Part shown: piece after piece, positions 25,204-34,431 of the stretch | Position numbering within the stretch: the first letter of the stretch is position 1 | How the letters are laid out: the number at the start of each line of letters is the position of its first letter | Assembly: GCF_030651495.1 (NCBI RefSeq) | Contig: NZ_JAUSFI010000023.1 | Coordinates: forward strand, 60,844 to 124,843 | Origin: Undibacterium sp. | GTDB lineage: Bacteria; Pseudomonadota; Gammaproteobacteria; Burkholderiales; Burkholderiaceae_D | Reading direction: 5' to 3' | Length of the DNA: 64,000 bases | Translations under genes and position numbers: made by a program | Notes under the pieces: model-generated | Told to the model about the DNA's origin: nothing | Databases searched by the model: none | The model's input: the letters and a program-made list of their open reading frames with translations, nothing else

Positions 25204-25635
25204 CTATTTAAAACTGAGATGGGCTATCGTTTCCAATGCCGGGATCTGGCGTGGCTTGCGGTCGTCGCCGGTGGCGACATAGGTCAGTATCGCTTCGGTC
25301 ACCTTGACGGTATCGGCTTGCAGGCGATTGCGTTCGGCGTAGACTTCGACTGCGACGGTAATTGAGGTATTGCCAACACGGGTCACTTCAGCATAAAACG
25401 ACAGCAGATCGCCGACAAACACCGGATGCTTAAACAAGAAGGAATTGACTGCGATAGTGGCTACGCGGCCATTGGCGCGGCGGGCCGCCGGGATGGCGCC
25501 GGCGATATCCACCTGTGCCATGATCCAGCCGCCAAACACGTCGCCATGCACATTGGCATCGGCCGGCATCGGCATTACACGTAATTGTGGCATTCCCGGC
25601 GGGAGGCTGTTTTTGATTTGTGCGGATTCGGACAT
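25204..25635 (-). CDS. Acyl-CoA thioesterase, YciA type
   Basis: A 143-residue hot-dog-fold thioesterase hydrolysing acyl-CoA to free acid and CoA. The block ANVHGDVFGGWIMAQVDIAG (residues ~26-45) is characteristic of YciA, with the catalytic Asp in GDVFGGW. NSFLFKHPVFVGDLLSFYAEV and GNTSITVAVEVYAER are further family blocks. It is convergent with the TetR gene and divergent from an Atm1-type exporter. Confidence 0.9.
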   Translation of the reverse strand: MSESAQIKNSLPPGMPQLRVMPMPADANVHGDVFGGWIMAQVDIAGAIPAARRANGRVATIAVNSFLFKHPVFVGDLLSFYAEVTRVGNTSITVAVEVYAERNRLQADTVKVTEAILTYVATGDDRKPRQIPALETIAHLSFK

Positions 25636-25727
25636 GGCGCAGTCTATAAGAAGTTACAATCGCTGGGATAATAAACCAATTTGGCTTTTTATATTTTCCC
25701 TTCCGCTTACTTTCTATCGATTCCCAC

Positions 25728-27584
25728 ATGCGTCGTCACTCTTCTTCTTCCTCATCGGTTCCGCCAGTCAATGGTTGTGGTGACTGGTCTACCGTTAAAA
25801 CCTTGTTACCGTATTTGTGGGCTTACAAATGGCGCGTCTTGCTGGCGCTGTCGTTTTTGGTCTGCGCCAAACTGGCCAATGTGGGCGTGCCGCTGATTTT
25901 AAAGAAGTTGATCGATAGCCTGACGATTGCCCCTTCCGATCCTATGGCCTTGCTGGTATTGCCGCTGAGCCTGCTGGTGGCGTATGGTGTGTTGCGCGTC
26001 TCGACCACCCTGTTTACCGAATTGCGCGAGTTTGTGTTTGCTAAGGTGACGCAAAGGGCCGTGCGTAACATCGCGCTGAAAGTATTTCGCCACTTGCATG
26101 CCTTGTCGCTGCGTTTTCATCTGAACCGGCAGACCGGTGGCATGACGCGCGACATCGAGCGCGGCACGCGCGGCATTTCTTCACTGGTGTCGTATGCGCT
26201 GTTCAGTATTTTTCCGACGCTGCTGGAAATTACGCTGGTCTTGATCTATCTGTCCACCCATTACGATATCTGGTTTAGCCTGATCACCGTGATCGCCTTG
26301 GTCACGTATATTATTTTTACCATCAGCATGACCGAGTGGCGCACGCATTTTCGCCGCACCATGAATGATCTCGATTCCAAAGCGAGCACCAAGGCGATCG
26401 ATTCGCTGCTCAATTATGAAACCGTCAAGTATTTTGGCAATGAAGATTATGAGGCGCAGCGCTATGATGCCGGCTTGCAGCATTATGAAGTGGCGGCAGT
26501 CAAATCGCAGACCACGCTGTCTTTGTTAAATACCGGCCAGTCCTTGATTATCGCTAGCGCCGTCACGCTGATTTTGTGGCGCGCTACCCAGGGTGTGATC
26601 GACAAGAGCATGAGCATCGGCGATCTGGTGCTGGTCAATGCCTTTATGATTCAGTTATATATTCCCTTGAATTTTCTGGGCGTGCTGTATCGCGAGATCA
26701 AGCAAAGTCTGGCCGATATGGAGCGCCTGTTTTCTCTGCTCGACCAGAATCGTGAAGTCGCCGACAAGGCCGATGCGCAGCCTTTGCAAATCAATCACCA
26801 GAAGGGCGGCGAAGTTCGCTTCTCTCATGTCGATTTCAGTTATGAGACTAAGCGTCAAATTTTGTTTGATGTTGATTTTCGTATTGCCGCCGGCACTACC
26901 ACGGCGGTGGTGGGGCATAGCGGTTCAGGTAAATCGACCCTATCGCGTTTGCTGTTCCGTTTTTATGACGTGCAGGCCGGCAGCATCACTATCGACGGAC
27001 AAAACATCATGGATGTGAGCCAGCATTCTTTACGCCAGGCGATCGGCATCGTGCCGCAAGATACGGTGCTGTTTAATGACACGATTGAATACAATATCGC
27101 CTACGGCAAACCGGGTGCCAGCAAGGAAGAAATCATCGCGGTTGCCAAGGCGGCATATATCCACGATTTTATTGAAACTCTGCCGGATGGCTATGCCACC
27201 ATGGTGGGCGAGCGCGGTTTAAAACTTTCCGGCGGCGAAAAACAGCGCGTCGCGATCGCCCGCACCATACTTAAAGATCCTGCCATTTTAATTTTCGATG
27301 AGGCCACTTCGGCGCTCGATTCCAAGTCTGAACAAATGATACAGGCGCAGCTCAAAGAGATCGCCAAGAACCGCACCAGCCTGGTGATCGCCCATCGGCT
27401 TTCCACCATCGTCGATGCGGAACAGATCCTGGTGATGGACAAGGGGCGCATCATCGAACGCGGCACGCATCTGCAACTGTTGGCATTAGCGGGTGCCTAT
27501 GCCCAGATGTGGGAGCGCCAGCAACATAAAAAAGAGGCCGCGGCAGATGACGATGGCCTTGAGTCAACTGATCTGGCAGCATAG
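25728..27584 (+). CDS. Atm1/HMT1-type ABC exporter (fused permease and ATPase)
   Basis: A 618-residue half-transporter acting as a homodimer in the inner membrane. After a Ser-rich leader, residues ~25-330 form a six-helix type IV ABC domain containing the Atm1 hallmarks REFVFAKVTQRAVRNIALKV and NRQTGGMTRDIERGTRGIS. The ATPase has GHSGSGKSTLSRLLFRFYD, the Q-loop IVPQDTVLFNDTI, LSGGEKQRVAIARTI, Walker B ILIFDEATSALD and H-loop IAHRLSTI. Bacterial Atm1 relatives export glutathione conjugates or glutathione-metal complexes; that substrate is inferred from family. Confidence 0.9.
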   Translation: MRRHSSSSSSVPPVNGCGDWSTVKTLLPYLWAYKWRVLLALSFLVCAKLANVGVPLILKKLIDSLTIAPSDPMALLVLPLSLLVAYGVLRVSTTLFTELREFVFAKVTQRAVRNIALKVFRHLHALSLRFHLNRQTGGMTRDIERGTRGISSLVSYALFSIFPTLLEITLVLIYLSTHYDIWFSLITVIALVTYIIFTISMTEWRTHFRRTMNDLDSKASTKAIDSLLNYETVKYFGNEDYEAQRYDAGLQHYEVAAVKSQTTLSLLNTGQSLIIASAVTLILWRATQGVIDKSMSIGDLVLVNAFMIQLYIPLNFLGVLYREIKQSLADMERLFSLLDQNREVADKADAQPLQINHQKGGEVRFSHVDFSYETKRQILFDVDFRIAAGTTTAVVGHSGSGKSTLSRLLFRFYDVQAGSITIDGQNIMDVSQHSLRQAIGIVPQDTVLFNDTIEYNIAYGKPGASKEEIIAVAKAAYIHDFIETLPDGYATMVGERGLKLSGGEKQRVAIARTILKDPAILIFDEATSALDSKSEQMIQAQLKEIAKNRTSLVIAHRLSTIVDAEQILVMDKGRIIERGTHLQLLALAGAYAQMWERQQHKKEAAADDDGLESTDLAA

Positions 27585-27766
27585 GGAGTAATTCAGACGG
27601 GGGGATGTTAAATCGGCATTGTTAAATGTAAGTTAACGCCGCTTTATTCAGAATTTAATTTGCATGGAAGTGTCTTAGTATTGGCTGGATGAATTTCTTT
27701 TGCGGATGGATCAAGAATGATCGCTGATCACGGATCAGAACCCGATGTTGGAATGCGGCATGGATT

Positions 27767-27806
27767 GCGCTATTGGCTGATAGGCATTCGGTCAATAGCG
27801 CTTTTT
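27767..27806. terminator. Possible terminator upstream of the LysR gene
   Basis: The perfect 9-bp arms GCGCTATTG and CAATAGCGC (27767-27775, 27793-27801) with a 17-bp loop are followed by TTTTTG. It lies ~180 bp after the Atm1-type gene, so it may end that transcript or lie in the LysR control region. Confidence 0.55.
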
Positions 27807-27866
27807 GCTTTAATGACTTAACCCGAATTAATTTAAATTAATTTAATTAACTAATAAGCTGCTGAT

Positions 27867-28829
27867 ATGGAAACCAAATGGCTAGAAGATTTCGTCTCGT
27901 TGGCGGAAACCAATAGTTTTAGCCGTTCAGCCGAATTGCGGCATGTGACGCAACCGGCTTTTTCGCGCCGCATACAATCGCTGGAGGCATGGCTGGGTAC
28001 CGATCTGATTGATCGCACCTCTTATCCGACGCGCCTGACTTATGCCGGCGAAGTATTTTTCGAGCAAGCGATCGTCATGCTGGGGCAAATCAATAATGCG
28101 CGTGCGTTGTTGCGCGGCAAGCGAACCAGTACTCAAACCACCGTTGATTTTGCCGTGCCGCATACCTTGTCGCTGACTTATGTACCGAAATGGCTGACTG
28201 AACTGGAGCTGGCTTTTGGCGAAATACCTACCCGTTTGCTGGCGTTAAATGTGCATGATGCCGTCATGACTTTAGTGGAAGGCGGCTGTGACTTGCTGCT
28301 GTGTTACCACCATCCGCGCCAACCCTTGCTGCTTGATCCGGCGCAATATGACATGATCAGTATGGGCTCAGAAGCATTGCGTGCGTATACCCGTTGCAAT
28401 AAAACTGGCGTGCCCGAATTCGTCTTGCCCGGCACAGCGGATGCACCATTACCTTTTCTCTCTTATACGAATAATGCCTATCTGGGACGCATGGTGGAGT
28501 TAATCTTGAACGATGCGCGCGTCCCTCTGCATCTTGATAAATGCTATGAAACCGATATGGCTGAAGGTTTGAAAATGATGGCGCTGGAAGGCCGTGGCAT
28601 CGCCTTCTTGCCAGAATCTGCGGTAACCCGTGAGATCAAACAAAAACAATTGGCGCGCGCGGATAATGGTCTCAATGCGTGGGAAGTCGAGATGGAGATT
28701 CGCCTGTATCGTGAGCGGCCTTCAGTGCAGCGCCCGGGTAAGCTGGTGGTGTCCAGGTTGTGGGGATATCTGGAACAAAAGCATGCGGCCAGTACCAAGC
28801 TGGCAGCGAAGTCGCGTAAGCCTAAGTAG
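27867..28829 (+). CDS. LysR family regulator, HypT (YjiE)-like
   Basis: A 320-residue LysR protein. The N-terminal winged HTH reads ETKWLEDFVSLAETNSFSRS and VTQPAFSRRIQSLEAWLGTDL. The effector domain contains SYTNNAYLGRMVELIL and MMALEGRGIAFLPESAVTREI, which resemble the hypochlorite-responsive regulator HypT of E. coli. It retains cysteines and methionines, but I cannot say whether the redox-active residues are conserved. Upstream, the perfect AT palindrome TTAATTTAAATTAA (near 27830-27843) could be an operator. It precedes the glutamate dehydrogenase gene, separated by a MITE-like element. Confidence 0.82.
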   Translation: METKWLEDFVSLAETNSFSRSAELRHVTQPAFSRRIQSLEAWLGTDLIDRTSYPTRLTYAGEVFFEQAIVMLGQINNARALLRGKRTSTQTTVDFAVPHTLSLTYVPKWLTELELAFGEIPTRLLALNVHDAVMTLVEGGCDLLLCYHHPRQPLLLDPAQYDMISMGSEALRAYTRCNKTGVPEFVLPGTADAPLPFLSYTNNAYLGRMVELILNDARVPLHLDKCYETDMAEGLKMMALEGRGIAFLPESAVTREIKQKQLARADNGLNAWEVEMEIRLYRERPSVQRPGKLVVSRLWGYLEQKHAASTKLAAKSRKPK

Positions 28830-28855
28830 CGATGATTCCGTCTTATTGTTATCAA

Positions 28856-29057
28856 TAGGACTTACGCAAAACCGCCCCAGCGTCGTTGCACTCGCCCACT
28901 CGTACAATGAGTACTAAAGTACTGTCTTCGGCGGTACGGTGCAGTCGGGAATTCAGACAATATATTGTCTGCCGACGTAACGGGCATCCCCTACCTGGGA
29001 TGCTTCCCCATCACCAAAGGTTTTATGCCTAGCTGGAACAATTTTGCGTAAGTCCTA
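28856..29057. mobile_element. MITE-like element, copy 2 (202 bp, 5-bp target duplication)
   Basis: The perfect 16-bp terminal inverted repeats TAGGACTTACGCAAAA (28856-28871) and TTTTGCGTAAGTCCTA (29042-29057) are flanked by direct ATCAA (28851-28855, 29058-29062). It shares its core with copy 1 at 8270-8373 but carries ~89 additional bp at 28939-29027. That segment holds the perfect palindrome CAGACAATATATTGTCTG (28954-28971) and a second hairpin GCATCCC/GGGATGC. It is non-coding, between the HypT-like gene and gdhB. Confidence 0.85.
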
Positions 29058-29163
29058 ATCAATCAAGGTATCAATAAAAAAACGGCAGCGATTGGATTGT
29101 ATTTCACATATTTGGGATTTCTTGAGTAGTATCAAGAACTAAAATCAAGAACTAAAAATAGTT

Positions 29164-29199
29164 ATGCTTTGTTTGCATAGATGCATGCAAACAAAGCAT
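29164..29199. promoter_or_regulatory. 15-bp inverted repeat upstream of gdhB (possible operator)
   Basis: The perfect arm ATGCTTTGTTTGCAT (29164-29178) is repeated in inverse at 29185-29199 after a 6-bp spacer. No T run follows, so it is not a terminator. It lies 165 bp upstream of the gdhB start. Further down, TTGATATCCTCAA occurs twice in direct orientation (29318-29330 and 29335-29347) next to the start codon. Confidence 0.5.
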
Positions 29200-29363
29200 T
29201 GGCAGTCACCGGACCAGTTGCCCTACCATGCATCACCTTACCGGTAACTATGTCAAAACAAGCTTATTCGAGGATGTTTGTTTTGATTTGACCGAATTCT
29301 CTATCCATCAGAATTCTTTGATATCCTCAATGACTTGATATCCTCAAACCAGAAGAAGACAGC

Positions 29364-32300
29364 ATGACACCATCCCACCTTGCCGAACTTTTAACCTACG
29401 CCCAAGAACATACTGGCCCCGCAGCGCAGCGCCAAGACGGCTTCGTCGCTGCCTATTACGAGAATGCCGACCCCGACGAAATCGACGCCCGCGGCCCTGC
29501 CACCCTGTTTGCGATCGCCAATGCGCATTGGCGTTTGCTTGATGCGCCGCGCACCGAGCAGAGTGTCAAGGTAAGGGTATTTAACCCGACACTGGATGAA
29601 GACGGCTTTGTCAGCGAACACACGATAGTGCAAATCGTCAACGACAACATGCCGTTTCTGGTGGATTCTGTCACCATGGCGATCAATCGCAGTGGCCGCA
29701 CCGCACACTGGATTGTGCACCCTTTATTGAGCGTGGCCCGTTCGGCAGCGGGGGCAATTACGACTGTCCGCAGGGTCGCTGCAGCTAATGTTGCCGGGCA
29801 TGAAGATCGAATCGAATCGCTGATTCTGGTGGAATGTGACCGCATTGTCGGCGTCGCCGAGCAGCAGGCTCTGGCGGAAGATCTGCGCCGCGTGTTGGCT
29901 GATGTTCGTGGTGCCGTAGAAGACTGGCCTGCCATGCTTGAGCGGGTGCAAACGGTGATTGTCACGTCTGAAAAATCGCCACTTTCTCCCGCCAATCGGG
30001 CCGAAGGAATCGCTTTCTTGCGCTGGCTGGAAGCGCGTCATTTCACTTTCCTGGGCGCCCGTGACTATGATCTTAAACGCGATGGTGACAACGTCAGCAT
30101 GGTGGCGCGGCCAGATTCTGGCCTGGGTATTTTGCGTGGCACGGTACAAACGAATGAAACTCGCCTGTCACCCGAAGCAGTTGCGTTGATGGACTCGGAT
30201 CAACTGGTACTGGTCACCAAAACCATGACGCGCTCCACCGTGCACCGGCCGGCCTGGCTCGATTATATCGGCGTCAAACGCTTTGATGAGTCGGGCACCG
30301 TTATCGGAGAATCACGTTTTTTGGGTCTTTACACTTCCACCGCGTACTCCGCGACGGTAGATGAAATTCCTCAAGTGCGCCAGCGCGCTGCCTATGTGAT
30401 GATGAGCGCGGGTGTGGTGCCCGACAGCCATGCCGCCAAATCGTTGCAGTCGATTCTGGACGATTACCCGCGCGATGAACTATTTCAGATTGATAGCGCC
30501 ACCTTGACGGAGCACGCCATTGGTATCTTGCGCCTGCAAGAGCGTCAGCGCACCCGGCTGTTTTTGCGCCGCGATCCGTTTGGCCGATTTACCTCGGCTC
30601 AGGTGTTTGTGCCGCGTGACCGCTACCACACTGAATTGCGTATGAAGATCAGCGCTGAACTGATGAGCGCACTCGACGGCCAGTCGATAGAGTTCACTCC
30701 CGCGCTCACTGACAGCCCGTTGGCACGCATCCACTATTTGGTGCGCGCCAAAGAAGATGCGCCGCACAAGCTTAACGTGGTCGCGCTGGAAGCGCGCATC
30801 GCCAAACTGGCGCAGCGCTGGGAAGACGATTGTACTGCCGAGCTGTTGCGCGCACATGGTGAAGGCCATGGCTTAACGCTGGCGCACCGGTTTGCAAATG
30901 CTTTTTCGACGGCCTACCGCGAAGATTTTTCTGCCCTGGTGGCGGCGGAAGACGCCGACATGCTGGCCAATTTGTCGGCCACCTCGCCGCTGGCGGTCAA
31001 GCTGTATCGTCCGCTGGATGCCGCTGCCGGCATGTTGCGCTTTAAAATTTACAACACCGCCAAAGTAGCGCTGTCAGACTCACTGCCCGTGCTTGAGCGT
31101 ATGGGTGCGCGGGTGCTGGACGAGCATCCGTACCATATTGCCAGCAACACAGGGAATGCCAACGAGGGACTTTGGATACACGATCTGGGTCTGCAGTTGC
31201 CGCTCAGTACCGATCTTTCGACGGTCAAGGCACGCTTTGAAGCCTTGTTTGCACTGGCCTGGCGTGGCGAAGTCGAGAGCGATGATCTGAATCGATTGGT
31301 CCTCAGTACCCGCCTCGATGCCAGAGCCATAGCTATGTTGCGTGCCTATACGCGCTATTTTAAACAACTCGGTTTTGCCTTCAGCCAAAACTACATTGAA
31401 GCGACGCTGAATAAAAATGCCAGCATTGCCGAGGCCATTGCCGAACTCTTCAATACGCGCTTTAACCCCGCCGCTGCGCTTGGGCGGGACGTGGCGCAAC
31501 AGCAACTCAAACAACAGATTGAAGCCAATTTAAGCAGTGTCGCCAGCCTGGATGAAGATCGCATCCTGCGTCAGTTCTTCTCCACGGTACTCGCCACCTT
31601 GCGTACCAATCTCTGGCAAAGCGCCGCCTCGGGCGGTGATAAGCCTTATATGAGTTTCAAGCTCAATCCGCGCGAAGTTCCGGGCGTGCCAGAACCGAAA
31701 CCGCTGTTTGAAATCTGGGTCTATTCTCCCCGCGTTGAAGGTATACATTTGCGCGGCGGTAAAGTCGCCCGCGGTGGCCTGCGCTGGTCCGATCGGCGCG
31801 AAGATTTTCGCACCGAAGTCTTGGGCCTGGTGAAAGCCCAGCAGGTTAAAAATACCGTCATCGTGCCGGTCGGTTCGAAGGGCGGCTTTGTGCTTAAAAA
31901 CGCACCGCTCGCGAGTGACCGCGAAGCCTATCAGGCCGAAGGTATTGCTTGCTACAAACTATTCTTATCCGGGCTGCTCGATATCACCGACAATGTGGTC
32001 AAAGGGGTAGTGGTACCGCCTGTGAATGTAGTGCGTCATGACCTTGACGATCCTTACCTGGTCGTTGCTGCCGATAAAGGCACGGCCACTTTCTCGGACA
32101 TTGCCAACAGTGTGTCAAACGACTATGGCTTCTGGCTCGGCGATGCGTTTGCCTCGGGCGGCTCGGTTGGTTACGATCACAAAAAAATGGGCATCACTGC
32201 GCGCGGCGCGTGGGAGTCGGTCAAGCGGCATTTCCGTGCACTGGCGATCAACACGCAGACCACGCCTTTCACCGTAGCAGGGATCGGCGACATGTCGGGT

Positions 32301-34136
32301 GATGTGTTTGGTAACGGCATGTTGCTGTCCGAGCAAATCAAGCTGGTACTGGCATTTGACCATCGGCATATTTTTATTGATCCTAGCCCAGATGTGGCGC
32401 GCTCATTCGCTGAACGGCAGCGCCTGTTTGCGCTGCCACGCTCGAGCTGGGATGAGTATGACAAGAGCCTGATCTCACCAGGCGGCGGCGTCTATGCGCG
32501 CGGTGCCAAATCGATCACCTTGAGTGAAGAGGCGTGCGCTGTGATTGGCATCAACAAGACAGAAATTACCCCGGTTGAATTACTCCACGCCATACTCCAG
32601 GCGCCGGTTGATTTGCTGTACAACGGTGGTATCGGTACCTATGTAAAAGCCACGTTTGAAACCCATGCGCAAGTCGGTGATAAATCCAGCGATGCTTTCC
32701 GTGTCAATGGCAATGCGCTGCGCTGCAAAGTCTTGGCCGAAGGCGGTAATCTCGGTTGCACGCAAAATGGCCGTATCGAATTCGCCCAACATGGCGGCCG
32801 TATTTATACGGATGCGATTGATAACTCGGCTGGCGTGGATTGCTCCGATCATGAGGTCAATATCAAAATTTTGCTGGACCGCATTGTGGAAGCGGGTGAC
32901 TTAACGCTCAAACAGCGCAATGATTTGCTGGCCTCGATGACTGATGAAGTCGGCTTGCTGGTGCTGACCGACAATTACTATCAAGGTCAGGCGCTGGACA
33001 TCGCTACCCATAGGCCGCTGTATGTACTGGATGGACAGCAGCGCCTGATACAAAGCCTGGAGAGCATGGGGCGCTTGAACCGCGCGATAGAATTTTTGCC
33101 AACGGACGAAGAAATCGCCGCTCGTAAAGCGCGCAAGCAAGGCCTGACCGCGCCCGAAGGTGCGGTGGTGCTAGCGTATGCAAAGATGTCCGTATTTGAT
33201 GATCTGGTGGCGAGTAATTTACCCGATGATCCCTTCTTTAGCCGTGCCCTGAAAGCCTACTTCCCGCAGGTGTTGACCGCGCGGTTTGGCGACGCCATTG
33301 CGGCGCACCCGCTCAAGCGCGAGATCATTGCCACCTTTATCACCAACACGGTGCTCAATCGTACCGGTGCGACTTTCGTTGATTTTATTGCTACCGAAAC
33401 CGGTGCCAGTGCCGCTGACGTCATTCGTGCCTTTACCCTGGCCCGTGAAATTTTTGATCTGGAGTCGCTGTGGGATCAGATTGACGCGCTGGACTACCAG
33501 GTTGACGCCAAACTACAACTCGATTTGTTGATGCAACTCACCGCCATTGCCCAGCGCGCCTCGCGCTGGATGCTGCGGGTGCGCGCCCAAAACACGGATT
33601 TGCCCACCTTAATTGCGCGTTACCAGCCGGCGGCGCGTGAGATGCGGGCGCATCTGGATGATTGGCTGCCGGCAGCGGCGCACGCCAGCTGGCAACAAGC
33701 GGCTGACGACCTGGCCACGGCAGGGGTCGAAGCGACACTGGCAAAAAATCTGACCGCGCTGGAATTTATTTTCCCCGCACTCGATTTGGTCGACTTGGCG
33801 CAAAGCGCCGGCACCGGGCTGGAGCAAGCGGCACGGGCTTATTTTGGCATTGATGCCGAGTTGGGCCTGACGGGGTGGCGCAGTCAAATCAATCGTTTGC
33901 CAACCGACACTCTGTGGCAAACGCAAGCCCGCGGCAGCGCGCGCGACGACGTGTATTCGATTGCCAGCCAAATTACCAAGGGCTTGTTATCGCGTCACGA
34001 AGAACTGGATGTTTGGCGCGATCAACACGCGCCAGCGATAGCGCGTTTGTGCAAGCTGCTGAGTACCATCAGCATTCAGGGTGCTGACCTGGCACCGGTA
34101 TCGGTAGCACTGCGCGAACTGCGTCATTTGGCATGA
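29364..34136 (+). CDS. gdhB: NAD-specific glutamate dehydrogenase, large (180-kDa) type
   Basis: A 1590-residue catabolic enzyme converting glutamate to 2-oxoglutarate and ammonia with NAD. The length matches the 180-kDa class of Streptomyces, Pseudomonas and Caulobacter. The N-terminal ~700 residues are ACT-like regulatory segments (DNMPFLVDSVTMAINRSGR, HPLLSV, FLRWLEARHFTFLGARDYDL). The catalytic core is at ~770-1250: GGKVARGGLRWSDRREDFRTEVLGLVKAQ, VPVGSKGGFVLK, DPYLVVAADKGTATFSDIAN and the dinucleotide region GIGDMSGDVFGNGMLLS. Downstream gltIJKL imports its substrate. This class is often allosterically controlled by Asp or Arg. Confidence 0.96.
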   Translation: MTPSHLAELLTYAQEHTGPAAQRQDGFVAAYYENADPDEIDARGPATLFAIANAHWRLLDAPRTEQSVKVRVFNPTLDEDGFVSEHTIVQIVNDNMPFLVDSVTMAINRSGRTAHWIVHPLLSVARSAAGAITTVRRVAAANVAGHEDRIESLILVECDRIVGVAEQQALAEDLRRVLADVRGAVEDWPAMLERVQTVIVTSEKSPLSPANRAEGIAFLRWLEARHFTFLGARDYDLKRDGDNVSMVARPDSGLGILRGTVQTNETRLSPEAVALMDSDQLVLVTKTMTRSTVHRPAWLDYIGVKRFDESGTVIGESRFLGLYTSTAYSATVDEIPQVRQRAAYVMMSAGVVPDSHAAKSLQSILDDYPRDELFQIDSATLTEHAIGILRLQERQRTRLFLRRDPFGRFTSAQVFVPRDRYHTELRMKISAELMSALDGQSIEFTPALTDSPLARIHYLVRAKEDAPHKLNVVALEARIAKLAQRWEDDCTAELLRAHGEGHGLTLAHRFANAFSTAYREDFSALVAAEDADMLANLSATSPLAVKLYRPLDAAAGMLRFKIYNTAKVALSDSLPVLERMGARVLDEHPYHIASNTGNANEGLWIHDLGLQLPLSTDLSTVKARFEALFALAWRGEVESDDLNRLVLSTRLDARAIAMLRAYTRYFKQLGFAFSQNYIEATLNKNASIAEAIAELFNTRFNPAAALGRDVAQQQLKQQIEANLSSVASLDEDRILRQFFSTVLATLRTNLWQSAASGGDKPYMSFKLNPREVPGVPEPKPLFEIWVYSPRVEGIHLRGGKVARGGLRWSDRREDFRTEVLGLVKAQQVKNTVIVPVGSKGGFVLKNAPLASDREAYQAEGIACYKLFLSGLLDITDNVVKGVVVPPVNVVRHDLDDPYLVVAADKGTATFSDIANSVSNDYGFWLGDAFASGGSVGYDHKKMGITARGAWESVKRHFRALAINTQTTPFTVAGIGDMSGDVFGNGMLLSEQIKLVLAFDHRHIFIDPSPDVARSFAERQRLFALPRSSWDEYDKSLISPGGGVYARGAKSITLSEEACAVIGINKTEITPVELLHAILQAPVDLLYNGGIGTYVKATFETHAQVGDKSSDAFRVNGNALRCKVLAEGGNLGCTQNGRIEFAQHGGRIYTDAIDNSAGVDCSDHEVNIKILLDRIVEAGDLTLKQRNDLLASMTDEVGLLVLTDNYYQGQALDIATHRPLYVLDGQQRLIQSLESMGRLNRAIEFLPTDEEIAARKARKQGLTAPEGAVVLAYAKMSVFDDLVASNLPDDPFFSRALKAYFPQVLTARFGDAIAAHPLKREIIATFITNTVLNRTGATFVDFIATETGASAADVIRAFTLAREIFDLESLWDQIDALDYQVDAKLQLDLLMQLTAIAQRASRWMLRVRAQNTDLPTLIARYQPAAREMRAHLDDWLPAAAHASWQQAADDLATAGVEATLAKNLTALEFIFPALDLVDLAQSAGTGLEQAARAYFGIDAELGLTGWRSQINRLPTDTLWQTQARGSARDDVYSIASQITKGLLSRHEELDVWRDQHAPAIARLCKLLSTISIQGADLAPVSVALRELRHLA

Positions 34137-34431
34137 GGCGCTTCGCCGGCAATTTCCAGCGCCGAATAATATTTTGATAAATCAGCTATTTCGATGGATG
34201 TGATTGTTTCTTTGAGGCTAGCATCCTGCATCAAACGCGCGGGCGGGATAATATCCGCTACCCTTCTGATTCGTGGGCCGATGAATGGGTGAAAAAGGAA
34301 ATAATCATCACTTCATCTGCTGTTTTTAAGTAGTAGTACGTATAAGTCCGACTAAAAAAAGCGGCATGATCCCTGTTGGTTTTGATAGACTTAACAGGTT
34401 GATTTTTTTGATTTAATTTATTGGAGACAGT

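Noticed and set aside
29164..29199. Rho-independent terminator between the LysR gene and gdhB
   Set aside because: The stem is strong, but neither side is followed by a T run, so an operator-type dyad is more likely.
34137..34431. Riboswitch or small gene between gdhB and gltI
   Set aside because: I could not identify a known fold or a coding frame; the stretch only looks like a promoter region.
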